Positions 10,840 to 21,004 of a stretch of DNA of 64,000 nt are shown here, piece after piece. The notes beneath the pieces were generated by a model. It saw only the letters and a program-made list of their open reading frames with translations. It ran no database searches and was not told where the DNA came from. The position numbers and the translations under genes are program-made. Location of the stretch: contig CM067556.1 in assembly GCA_034509755.1 (NCBI GenBank), positions 42,950,045-43,014,044 on the forward strand, read 5' to 3'. Within the stretch, counting starts at the first letter, position 1, and each line of letters opens with the position of its first letter. Source of the stretch: Anisodus tanguticus (Eukaryota; Streptophyta; Magnoliopsida; Solanales; Solanaceae).

Positions 10840-11945
10840 TGAAAGTATGTATGTCCTAGAGACAATCATTATTAGGGACAAATGCACTTGAACACATTCA
10901 TATTATTAATAAGATTAATATATTTAGGGCATTTACAATTATTGAATTATTATTTATAATTATTCATTAATGTGCATCCCTTGAGCTTACATTGTCATTA
11001 ATAGAGTGAGATATTGATGATAGAGCGTAACTCTCAAAATAGCCTCTACTAATGATCATCGAGAATGGGATATCGATGATATGTGATAAGTTGACATGAG
11101 GTATGCGTCACATTCTTGGAAAATGTAGTATGTCTCATATGCTACTAGTAATGGTTGCTAGTGATGGACACATGATACTTTTGGAAAGTATTGGTATACC
11201 CTACTAATAAACTGTTTGTTATATATATCTAGAGTGTTATCAGCGTGTGGGATATAAAGATCCTCTGACTTGAGGTCAATACGCTTGCAGAGTAATATAC
11301 TTTGACCCTGTCCTAAGCTTAAACTCCTTATAAGATAAGATACGACTTGTGTTGGGTGCATTATAATGTAAACTAAGGTGGTAATTGGGCCAAGAATACA
11401 ATTCATTCCTCGATTGGATATTCGAGAGACCACTCAACTTCTCAGTGATATTAGGTCGACCAAGTCATTGGCCAATGCAAGAGACATATTTAGAATATGG
11501 TCTAGTTGTCAACTAATATAGATGAGATAAAGTGATCAAGCCATTTGGATAGACACATGGCAAATCCTAGGCTTGATCGAGTGTGTCACGAATGAAAGTA
11601 ATTTATCATCCCACATAAAGGTTATGTTTGCTGGATTCATGTAAACGTACTTCACATATTGAGTTCGTCATACGACGCAGTCTAGGAGTTCCGTATGGAT
11701 CTTAATTGGATTAGTGTCAATATATGAAGGTCTGTAGGGTCACACTATGTCGATTGTCTCTTCGATCTAAAGGTGTATTGAGAAAGTATTAAATATTCGA
11801 TTTGGAATCGAGATATTTAAATTGATAATAACTATGGGATAATTTCTATTTGATGGAAATTATTTAATTAAGTCAAAATTGAATTTTGGATTTAATTAAA
11901 TTTGCTGAATATATATTAACGAACGAGGAACGTCACTGGACGTAA

Positions 11946-11981
11946 GGCGCCGCGATGCCTACTAGGCTTAGCCGCGGCGCC
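11946..11981. promoter_or_regulatory. GC-rich inverted repeat in the D LTR, upstream of the TATA box
   Basis: GGCGCCGCG (11946-11954) is perfectly complementary to CGCGGCGCC (11973-11981). The loop contains a second small palindrome, GCCTACTAGGC. It sits about 100 bp upstream of the LTR TATA box in otherwise AT-rich sequence. A regulatory role is inference. Confidence 0.5.
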
Positions 11982-12078
11982 GACCCGATAGTGGGACTAG
12001 TCAGACTGGCCCACTGCACCTCGGTTTTTGGGCCAAGCTTAGAGCCCAACCCTAATCCAGTTTTGACCTAAAAATAAC

Positions 12079-12088
12079 TATATATACA
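12079..12088 (+). promoter_or_regulatory. TATA box of copia D 5' LTR
   Basis: TATATATA within CTATATATACAGC is the best core-promoter match in the LTR, upstream of the presumed R region. The same bases recur in the 3' LTR remnant near 19545. Confidence 0.6.
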
Positions 12089-12429
12089 GCACTAACCTCA
12101 TCGATAAAAGTGTGAATCAATATACAAAACAATTCTAGACCTAGAGTTTAGAATAAAGTTTTCTCAAATCTCTGCCAAGATTTCATGACTTTCTTGACAG
12201 AGGAATACACTATAGCAAGGTGCTTGCAATCGAAGGGAACAATTTGGTGTTCGCCCTTAGTAAATTTTCCAGATTATATAACCTGTAAGTTTTCTTATTT
12301 AAGTTTTACTTTACAGGTTTTGATTGTCATATAACAATACCAGAAGACATTTTTGGGGTAAGTAAATAAAATTTTAAAACTTCCGCTGTGTCTTACATAT
12401 ATGTTTCAAATCCAACAATTTTCCTACAG

Positions 12430-12441
12430 TGGTATCAGAGC
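12430..12441 (+). other. copia D primer-binding site
   Basis: TGGTATCAGAGC, complementary to initiator tRNA-Met, lies one base after the LTR end. Confidence 0.92.
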
Positions 12442-14116
12442 CCAGGATGGTTCAATAGTTATCTAACAATTGAATAAAATAATAATATGGGTTAAACATA
12501 AAATTGGTTTTCAAACTGAATTAAAACAAGGCTTTTTGAAATCCTACATATCTTGACTAAACAATTAACCTTTTGATGTCACCCTAAATTATCAACTATG
12601 CTAAATTAAAGAAGTCATTCCATTCTAACTCACACTAAACCAAAGTGCAGATAACTAGTTCATTGCGAACATGATGCACGGTAAAGAACGGGTAGGAATG
12701 GATAATGGTCGATATGTGCGTTATTGATAATAGTGGGTGATGATAAAGGATCTGCGATCTGATCCCTAAATTGGATTTAGGTTTTGGACATATTTTTTGA
12801 AAATCAACACGGATACGTTCTGTCAGGACGTTGGCGCCGCAACCCTATAGTAAGGCGCCGCGACACCTGCTAGGGTTTTAAGGCAGCGCCTGTCACGGTG
12901 ACAGGCAGGAGCCGCAACTCCTGTCTAAGATCCGCGGCTCCTGTCTGAGATTCGCGATTAAAAGCTTCATTTTTTTTTAAAAAAATCTGGACTTACTGGA
13001 CGGTAGGCGCTGCGGCTCCATGGTGGAGCGTCGCCACCCTAATGCATTACAGAAGCCGAAAGGCTTCTGCTTTACTAGTGTCGCGACCCTAATGACTAGA
13101 GCCGTGGTGGCTCCGCGACGCTAATGCATTGCAGAAGCCGAAAGGCTTTTTCCTCACTAGCACCGCGGCCCTAGTGATTAGCGCCGTGACACCACCTGTC
13201 CAGAAAACAAAAAAAAAATTCAAAGTTCAGAATGTTTAACCCATGATTATTATTATACAATACATTATTTGATAAGTATACTATTTATGTGTTAAATGTC
13301 GATATGTTTTTTATTTAAATTACTAGAATAGCATCCACAAATAATTGTCTGGGTAGGCGGCACCCAGTATGTGTTTAAACCGCTTAATATCATGTTTGGA
13401 AGGCGGTACCCAATATGTGCTTAGTTGACTTTGCATGATAGTTAAGATGCTTTATTTGATATAGCATGCTAGAGTTGATCTTGGTTAAAACCCTAAATTA
13501 AAATGTTCCCCAAAATTTAATACAAGTCTCATTTAAAATGAACGCATCATCCGTTATAATTGATTGTAGTTCAAAATCCTTTTCGGCGAAAGCATTTGCT
13601 CTAAGTCTACGAGGACTCAAACTCTTTCATAGATGTATGTTAAATGTAGAAGTGGGTGATAAACCTTCGTAAGTATTTATACCACAGTGTTTGCTCTATT
13701 AGGCAAAACTCACTTAGATGCATAATTGCAGTTGCATAACGGGGTTGACTTGCTAAGCTATCTTAGCGCCACATCGTCGGACAAGCCAAGGTACGCAGAT
13801 CGATTGTTTGGAACATTCGGTCAAACACGAGTTACAAATTATTTGTAATTGTTTTGGAGATCTACCAGGTTGTGATGTTGAAGATATCAGCCACATCAAA
13901 CGCGGAGATAGCATGAACCTAGATCATGGCCCATTATGACCATATTTGATATGCGTCAGTATTCTTTCATGGGGGTCAAAGAGTATGTTAAAATAGTGGG
14001 AGCTAATTAAACTAAAAGCCATGTTAATTAGTTAACGAATGTGTTCAATATAAATTATATTAGTGTTTAATTTCAACTCTATCTATTTCTTTAGATTATA
14101 TAGCCTATTATATAAA
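12442..14116 (+). other. copia D leader, non-coding, with GC-rich modules
   Basis: A 1.7-kb leader without a credible reading frame. It is AT-rich except for GC-rich patches at about 12820-12960 and 12975-13195. These repeat GGCGCCGCG-like and CGCGACCCTAATG-like words also present in the D LTR and in the LTRs of elements A and B. Confidence 0.7.
13036..13195. repeat. imperfect tandem duplication in the D leader
   Basis: Two copies of a roughly 80-90 bp unit share CTAATGCATT, CAGAAGCCGAAAGGCTT and an ACTAG-rich end. GAAGCC and GGCTTC within the unit can pair as a small hairpin. Confidence 0.65.
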
Positions 14117-14782
14117 ATGTCGAATCTATCACTGAAAATATTGGTCGAGACAAACAAGTTGACTGAAGCTAACTACCCTGATTGGTTGAGAAATCTGAGA
14201 TTGGTGTTAAGACAAGAAAGAATTCAGTATGTGTTAGACACAATGTTCCCCACAGTCCCTGTTGAAAACTCTGCTGAGTATTCCCTGTTTGACAAGGTGG
14301 CTTATCAGAAATATCTAGACGATGCTACCTCAGCACAGTGTGTAATGTTGTCCTCCATAATTGTGGAGTTACAGAGGCAACATGAAAATATGGGCCCCAA
14401 CGAAATGCTAGAACACTTGAAGAGTCTCTATGACTTACGGTCTCAAACAATGGAGTATGAACTGTTGAGAGACCTTTTCAAGTGTAAGCTGAACGAAGGG
14501 GGTCAAGTGTCAGCGCATGTTCTGAAGATGATTTGGTTGATAGAAAGGTTGGCTTCGATTGGAATGAAGCTGCCTATAAATGTCTATGTCAACTTGATCC
14601 CGAATTGGCTTCCTGGTTCATTTGAGAATTTCATTGTGAACTTCAATATGAATGGGACCAAGGCGAGTCTTCCAGAGCTTCACAATATGTTGAAGACCTT
14701 TGAATTATCTACCTCTAAAAGTAAAGCTGTGCTCATGGTTGGCTCATCTAGCAAGTTCAAACCCAAGCGTAAGAACATGTAG
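14117..14782 (+). pseudogene. copia D gag, N-terminal part
   Basis: The start chosen is ATG at 14117 (MSNLSLKILVETNKL); an in-frame ATG at 14063 lies in leader. The sequence shows YPDWLRNLRLVLRQERIQY and a long helical UBN2-type gag domain. A TAG at 14780-14782 and another stop near 14840 interrupt it before the zinc knuckle, so it cannot be made as one protein. Gag would form the virus-like particle. Confidence 0.88.
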
Positions 14783-14860
14783 AAGAAGAAGGGTAAGGTA
14801 GTTGCCGCACCCACAGTTTTGAAACCTATAGGAGGTGTTTAGAAGAAGACAAAGGTAGCT

Positions 14861-15211
14861 ATGGATGTGTGTCTCAACTGTAAGAAGAAGGGGCACTGGA
14901 AGAAGGACTGCACAACTCCAGGAGGAGGCAAAACACTAAGTGCTTCTAGCTCTACTAGACAAGGTATGTTTGTCATTGAAATAAATATGTCTATAAATAA
15001 CTCTCACTGCTGGGTATTGGATACCACTTATGGCTCACACATTTGTAATAATGTGCAGGGTCTGATTGACAACAGAAAGGTTGGACCATGTGAGGTAGAC
15101 CTGCACATTGGGAATGGAGCACGAGTGGATGCTGAACACGTGAGAACTTATAGACTAGATTTACCTTCAGACTTTTGTTTAGAACTAAATAATTATTATT
15201 TTGTATCCTAA
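14861..15211 (+). pseudogene. copia D zinc knuckle and protease
   Basis: CLNCKKKGHWKKDC near 14870-14911 is an intact CCHC nucleic-acid-binding knuckle (C-x2-C-x4-H-x4-C). About 90 bases further on comes HCWVLDTTYGSHIC, the aspartic protease active-site region. The usual DTGAGSH is altered to DTTYGSH, so activity is doubtful. The frame ends at a TAA at 15209-15211. Confidence 0.88.
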
Positions 15212-15609
15212 TTGACGAGGAATATTATTTCTATCCCAGTGTTAGACATTGAGGGATTTTCCTTATTTATTGCCAATGACAGTTATGTACTATCTTTTAA
15301 TGGTTTTGTTTGTGGAAATGCTCCGCTTGTGGATGTTTATATGTTCTAAAATGTAGTCGTGAAATTTTCAATGTGCAAAATAAATGAGCTAAGATAAGTA
15401 ATCCAAGAAACCCTACCTACTTATGGCACGGTAGACTTGGTCACATCAATGAATCAATGATAGAAAGATTAAGAAAGTTAGACTACCTGGAACCATTTGA
15501 CTTGGAGTCCTATGGTAACTGTGAATCTTGCTTGAGAGGAAAGATGACCATCAAGCCACTTTTTGGGAAAGGTGTGCGAGCCAATGAGGTACTTGAGTTG
15601 GTCCATACT
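15212..15609 (+). pseudogene. copia D pre-integrase/zinc domain up to the E insertion
   Basis: WHGRLGHINESMIERL near 15425 and NCESCLRGKMT near 15520 supply the HHCC zinc-binding module of the integrase N-terminus. The frame reaches ELVHT at 15609 and is then broken by solo LTR E. It resumes at 17573 with DVCG, the residues expected next. Confidence 0.88.
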
Positions 15610-16861
15610 TGTAACATCTCGTACTTTCGGGTTACGGTTTAAATCGCTAAGCGTGTGCAAGAAGACCCGAACTTTGGAATTTATGTTATTTACGTATGCT
15701 AATAATGAGATTAGTATATAAAAGAATTAGACTCCGAAATAATTTTGGACACAACAAGTGTGACGACGGGGATCAGAAATAAATTTGGCACGTGCATAAA
15801 GAGGTTATGGACTAGTGTCATATCACAAATTATGACATTAATTATATGAAGGTCCTATAAGTTGTCAGGATTTAAATAAAGTGGAATCTAGAATTAATTA
15901 TGGGTGTAATTAATTAATTATGGGATCAATTAATAATTAGGGGAGACAAGCCTAATGACTAAAGGGGGTATGTGGCGTGACTAAGTGTGCTCCACTGCCA
16001 GAAAATGGGCTGGGTGGGAGACACTATTATGAGGCTCATTAATGACTAAGTTAGCATTCATTGCTTTAAGTAACAAATCTTCATTTTTAGAATTTATTTC
16101 TTGGAGTCCAAAGAGTCTTTCAGCAGCCCTTGCAATCTTATTTTGGTAACGTTCTACTCATTATATTCCTTGGAGAAATTAACAACTTTTTTTTTCAAGA
16201 GACCAACTTAAGGCAACATTAGTTACATATCAAGGCAGTACATGATTCATTTTTCAAAGGGCAGCAACGTTTAAATCTTAAGAGCAGAACGTCCTGCAAG
16301 TAGAAAGGGCGGGTTCCATTGTTATTCGAGGTATGTTAAGAAAAATTATTTCCTTCGTTTGACATGTTCCATGTAACAAAATATAACCGTGATATTACTC
16401 TATAATTTATTCTACTCCTAGTAGTTAAGATTATTCATGTTATTGATTCCTATGCTGAAAGCATGTCTAAATATATTTCTAAGTCCTTATTGAGGGATAC
16501 GGAAGATGTGTTGATATTCACAGTATTAGCCAAAGGTACAATGATATTATGTCACTTGGAGTATTTTATTGTCATTCATGCATATTCATTTGCATTGCAT
16601 TCATATATTACACTGGACCCACTGGTGTGATGCACACTACTATATGGTAAATATTATATATATGTAGGGGATATGGAAAAAGAGGGAAATGCATTATAAA
16701 CGCACACCACCTGCAGTTGGTACATACTATCACAAGAGAGCCCGAAGAGGCCAATATGATGTGATGATGTGATGTGATGCCTATATGGCTTATTGGGACG
16801 GGTTGCACGATCTGCAACACTAACATATATTGGGACGAGTTGCACGATCCTCAACACTGAC

Positions 16862-16898
<37 letters not shown>

Positions 16899-17567
16899 TC
16901 GCACTTGCATCATGCATATGTTAATTAACCATTACATGATATGATACCCACAGTGGCTGTCATGGTAAGGAAATTGCCCTATGATGCCAATAAATATGGA
17001 CACTACATTGTACATAACATGTAGAAAAGTGTATTAGGGCCCTCAGAGGCAGTTCCTGTTGGTTAGTTGTTTATGTTTCAGTTATCAGTTTATTCCTGTT
17101 ATGCTGTTATTTATGCCTGACATACTCAGTACATCAGTCGTACTGACGTCCCTTTTGTTGGGGGATGCTGCGTTTCATGTCCGTAGGTTCACATAGGCAA
17201 GGCGACGACCCACGTGAATAGATTACAATTTTCAGCGGATTTTGGAAGCACTCCTCTCTTTCTGGGGTGTCGATCTGATTTTGGTATGATACCGTTTGCG
17301 TGTCTATATGGGTATGGCGTGGCCTTGTCCCGACCTTTGATGTTGCTACTCTTAGAGGCTTGTAGACATGTGTCCTGTGAGTAGTAGACTTGTGCAGCCT
17401 TGCCGGCCTTGGTACATGTATATATATGAGTTGGTTACCTGGTGGTTCATAATTTACTTTCGACTTAGTCCATAATTAATTGTGATTAGATGTTCATGGT
17501 AAGAATGGCGGTACCCGACGGGTGGGGTCCGGGTGCCCTTCATGGCCCTACGGTTTGGGTTGTGACA
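15610..17567 (+). repeat. solo LTR E (Ty3/gypsy type, 1958 bp) inside copia D
   Basis: Begins TGTAACATCTCGTAC and ends GGGTTGTGACA, with a perfect 5-bp duplication ATACT at 15605-15609 and 17568-17572. No internal element sequence or second LTR remains, so it is a solo LTR formed by LTR-LTR recombination. Length and ends resemble large chromovirus-type gypsy LTRs, but that assignment is by ends only. It contains a TA/CA microsatellite and no gene. Confidence 0.9.
16860..16898. repeat. TA then CA microsatellite
   Basis: An uninterrupted run of about thirteen TA units passes into six CA units, inside solo LTR E. Confidence 0.95.
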
Positions 17568-18290
17568 ATACTGATGTATGTGGGCTATTTTCAACTCAAG
17601 CTAAGAGAGGCTTCCCTTACTTCATCACTTTTACCGACGATTTCACAAGGTTTGGACATGTGTATCTTATGAAACACAAGTCCGAAGCCTTTGAGAAATT
17701 CAAGGAGTACATGTCAGAAGTAGAGAAACAACTTGAAAAAATTATCAAGACCCTTCGATCAGATCGAGGAAGTGAATACTTTAGTAAAAAATTTCTGGAT
17801 TACTTAAAGCTTCATGGAATCCAATCACAATGGATACCTCCTGGAACGCCACAAATGAATGTTGTTGCTGAAAGGAGAAATCGAACCCTATTAGATATAG
17901 TTAGATCCATGATGAGTTTCTCAGCTCTACCATGATGAGTTTCTCAGCTCTACGAACATACCTTTGGGGCTATGCATTGCAAAGCTCAATTTATATTATG
18001 AACAAGGTTCCTTCAAAGTCAGTAGAGAAAACTCCATATGAGATATGGAATGGCAAGAAACCAGCACTTAAACACATGCGACCCTGGGGGTGCCCAACAT
18101 ATGTAAAGAAGATACTTACGGACAAGAATCTAAAAATAAGAAATATTATTTTGTGGGTATCCATAGGAAACTAAGGGATACTATTTCTATCTTCCTGTAT
18201 AACATATGGTCATTGTTTCCAGAAATGCAACTTTCCTTGAAGAAGACTATGTCTACAAGGAACAAATCTGCAATGAGATAAAACTTGAAG
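17568..18290 (+). pseudogene. copia D integrase catalytic core, frameshifted
   Basis: Resumes after E with DVCGLFSTQ, then FITFTDDFTRFGHVY. The second catalytic Asp is in LRSDRGSEYFS near 17755. The Glu lies in VVAERRNRTLLD near 17868 and is intact. A 23-bp tandem duplication at 17908-17953 shifts the frame within RSMMSFSAL. Decay and further frame changes follow near 18110. Confidence 0.88.
17908..17953. repeat. 23-bp perfect tandem duplication in the D integrase
   Basis: Two exact copies of a 23-base unit starting CATGATGAGTTTC. As 23 is not a multiple of three, it alone would inactivate pol. Confidence 0.97.
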
Positions 18291-18539
18291 AAATTCAAGA
18301 ACCATAAGATAACGCAGAAGTTGAACCCTTGTCAAATGACCCAGACAAGGATTCAGTGGGAGTATTTGGTGAAGATTGGGTACTTAGAGTATGCCCTTCA
18401 ACTAGTGGGAGTGTTGTGAGAGATAGTGCAGAAATGCAAGGCTCTCACACACAACCAATGGAATATGATACAATGGTTGTACATCATTCCAATTAGGAAA
18501 TACATGAAAATGACATTCCAGAAAACTCTCAAGGTGATG

Positions 18540-19427
18540 GATTGTCCACCACACAAAGACCTTCTCACAATCAGAATGCAACAAACACTGAAACGCTGAA
18601 TAATCAACTCCGTAGGTCCACTAGGACTCATCGTCCGCCTGAAAGACTTAATCTCCTTGTTGAAATACACAATGAGATAGATATTTCTGATGACGATGAA
18701 CCTACAACCTACATCGAAGCTATGTTAGATATTGATTCGCAGAGATGGCAAGAAGCCATTAAATCTGAGATGGACTCGATGTACATGAATCAAGTTTGGA
18801 ACTTGGTTGATTTGCCAACAGGGGTTAGACCCATATGATGCAAATGAGTCTTCAAGAAGAAGATTGATGCATATGGCAAGGTATAAACTTATAAGGAAAT
18901 ATTGGTGGCTAAAGGTTATAATCAGCGGTCTGGGATCGATTATGATGAAACCTTTTCACCTGTTGTGAAAATTAAGTCCATTCGGATTTTGCTAGCAATA
19001 GCCGCATACTATGATTATGACATTTGGCAAATGGATGTTAAAATTGCTTTCCTCAATGGTAACCTAATTGAAGAGGTGTATATGATACAACCTGAGGGTT
19101 TTATATCCAAGAGTAAGCCCAAAGCAGTATACATGCTACAGAAGTCCATTTATGGACTTAAGCAAGTATCAATGAGTTGGAATATTTACTTTGACAAAGC
19201 AGTCAAATAATTTGACTTTGTTAGAAGCAAAGAAGATCCATGCGTTTATAGTAATCGCAAGGAAGGGAGTATTGTCTTCATTATTTTATATGAAGATGAC
19301 ATATTAATAATGGGAGACAATAAGATGCTCATGCAATCAGTGAAGGAATGGTTATCCAACACCTTCATGATGAAGAACTTGGGTGAAGCCTGCTACATTC
19401 TTGGAATTAGGATCTATAGAGATAGAC
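18540..19427 (+). pseudogene. copia D reverse transcriptase, truncated
   Basis: Upstream linker, then WQEAIKSEMDSMYMNQVWNL near 18746. The palm carries FLNGNLIEEVYMIQPEG near 19050 and SIYGLKQ near 19145. The catalytic box reads YEDD (19289-19300) instead of YVDD. It stops at LGIRIYRDR near 19427, where the sequence passes directly into LTR sequence. The rest of RT and all RNase H are deleted. A TAA at 19208-19210 and a frame change add to the damage. Confidence 0.9.
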
Positions 19428-19826
19428 CTACTAGGCTTAGCCACGGCGCCGACCCGACAGTGGGCCTAGTCAGACTGGCCCACTGCACCTCTGTTTTTGG
19501 GCCAGGCTTAGAGCCCAACCCTAATCCGATTTTGACCTAAAAATAACTATATATACATCACTAACCTCATTGATAAAAATGTGAATCAATATACAAAATA
19601 ATTCTAGACTTAGAGTTTAGAATAAAGTTTTGTCAAATCTCTGCCAAGATTTCTTGGCTTTCTTGACAGAGGAATACACTATATCAAGGTGCTTGCAATC
19701 GAAGGGAACAATCGCGTGTTCGCCCTTAGTAAAAATTCCAGAAGACATTGTTGGGGTAAGTAAATAAAATTTTAAAACTTCCGTTGTGTCTTAAATATAT
19801 GTTTCAAACCGAACAATTTTCCTACA
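19428..19826 (+). repeat. copia D 3' LTR remnant
   Basis: Matches the last third of the 5' LTR from CCTACTAGGCTTAGCC onward. Its first roughly 1.1 kb is missing through a deletion that also removed RNase H. A second deletion of about 80 bp lies between CCAG repeats (near 19737) relative to the 5' LTR. It ends CTACA, followed by duplication GTCTG. Confidence 0.92.
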
Positions 19827-19867
19827 GTCTGAGCGTTCGGCCTCCTCCCGCTCCAACTGAGGGGTTG
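19827..19867 (+). other. copia C resumes: duplication GTCTG and polypurine region
   Basis: GTCTG (19827-19831), then AGCGTTCGGCCTCC and a tract ending CAACTGAGGGGTTG just before the C 3' LTR. This matches the reverse complement of element F at about 24361-24395. Confidence 0.9.
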
Positions 19868-20034
19868 TGATAGAAAATAAATAAATATTTTCCATATATT
19901 CTGTAATTATTATTCTAGTGTAATTATGTAAAGTAGAGATGCTTCTCCAATTAGGTTTTGTCATTGTAAACACCTATATATATATATTGTATTAATGAGA
20001 AGCCTCCAACGAAGGAGAATCACACTATTCTACA
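19868..20034 (+). repeat. copia C 3' LTR (167 bp)
   Basis: TGATAGAAAATA to ATTCTACA, paired with 6438-6600, and followed by the second AAGAG duplication. About 13 substitutions and one TA-repeat length difference separate the two LTRs by hand count. Confidence 0.94.
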
Positions 20035-20316
20035 AAGAGCTATTGGGCCGAGAACAAGCAATAGGGCCAAGTTAATTTGGGATCCAGGTTGAGTAGTGGG
20101 CGTGAGAGCGGTTCCATTAAAAGAGGTAACAGTTGTGATTCGGGAGTTCTGCGAATTGTTATGAAGTCTGTATTTCCTCGTCCCTTTCTCTGCATTCTGC
20201 TTTCTCATCCGCTTCTTTTGGTTCTCTTCTATTGTACTTAGCTTCTGTATTTGGTAGTGTTGTTCTGCTTAGTTTGAGTTGTAATCGTTAGCTCTTACCG
20301 TATTTCGAGTTTGTTA
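20035..20316. other. flank between copia C and the hAT element; possible old LTR
   Basis: No open reading frame. The pyrimidine-rich run near 20170-20240 resembles the R/U5 part of copia LTRs. With 6371-6437 it may represent an older LTR into which both C and the hAT element inserted. Confidence 0.3.
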
Positions 20317-20335
20317 TAAGGGTGGCCAGTGGGCC

Positions 20336-20540
20336 GGGACGGCCTGACCCCGACCCGACCCCGTCCCGAGCCCGCCCCGACCCCACTTAAAAAAAAGAAA
20401 AAGAATGGTGGCGGGACTCGAACTCGGGACGGGACAATGTCTCGTCCAGCCAGACCCGAGCCCGCCCAGGCCCGCCCGACCCGAGCCCGCCCCGACCCCG
20501 TCCCGATCCCGACCCCGACCCCGCCCTTTGTCCCCCCTTT
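20336..20540. repeat. C-rich subterminal repeat array, left end of hAT
   Basis: Irregular repeats of CCCGACC, CCCCGACCCG and CCCGCCC next to the terminal repeat, split by an A-rich patch. A similar array at the other end (23677-23845) is C-rich on the same strand. Subterminal repeats commonly bind hAT transposases. Pro/Arg-rich and Gly-rich frames seen here are by-products. Confidence 0.8.
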
Positions 20541-21004
20541 GCAAATATGACCGTTGCACCAACGACCATTTTAGGTTTTGGCCGTTGGCCAACGGCCATT
20601 TTAGGCCTCCCCCAACCCCCTTATCCCTTAATATATATTTTTAACCCATAAGTTATTATATTTACACTTTAACCCAATTTTCCAACTATAAATAACTCAT
20701 TTTCTCTTCATCTTTCTCACAAATCTTCCTACAATCTCTCTAATCTCTCAATATCTCTCTCTACAAGTCTACATTGTTTGCTAAATATTCAATTTTATTT
20801 ATTCATTTGGGAATTGGGAGTGAACTTGGCAACTAGCTTGAGGATCTTCCATCGAGCAAAGTTTCAATTTTCAACCTCTTGATTACACGTCGACGTTACG
20901 TGGGCGTTTGGTACATTCGTTCCTTCATTAAATTATTATTGTCTGTTTATTTTATTTAGCGCACTTAATTTTATTGTCTTTAATTATTTATTATCATAAT
21001 TAAA

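Larger units (their letters stand above)
10840..12428 (+). repeat. copia D 5' LTR (1589 bp)
   Basis: Begins TGAAAGTATGTATG and ends TTTTCCTACA directly before the primer site. The 3' third is alignable with the 3' LTR remnant 19428-19826. A TATA box lies near 12079-12086. Confidence 0.93.
10840..19826 (+). mobile_element. Ty1/copia retrotransposon D, nested in C, itself split by solo LTR E
   Basis: Order: 1589-bp 5' LTR, Met-tRNA primer site, long GC-patched leader, gag with zinc knuckle, protease, integrase, reverse transcriptase, 3' LTR remnant. RNase H and the first part of the 3' LTR are deleted. A 5-bp duplication GTCTG bounds it. Solo LTR E lies in the integrase. The family differs from C, F and I in gag, LTR and pol. 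Confidence 0.95.
6438..20034 (+). mobile_element. RE1-like Ty1/copia retrotransposon C, split by element D
   Basis: Short LTRs (6438-6600 and 19868-20034) are flanked by a perfect 5-bp duplication AAGAG (6433-6437 and 20035-20039). The internal order is gag, protease, integrase, reverse transcriptase, RNase H, as in Ty1/copia. After RNase H, at 10839, the element is interrupted by copia D and resumes at 19827. The resumed bases match the corresponding region of related element F in reverse complement (24361-24430). The two LTRs differ at about 13 positions by hand count, so this is an old insertion. All coding parts are broken. Confidence 0.95.

Noticed and set aside
16654..16917. Tyr/Ile-rich frames over the TA/CA run
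   Set aside because: Microsatellite translation within solo LTR E.
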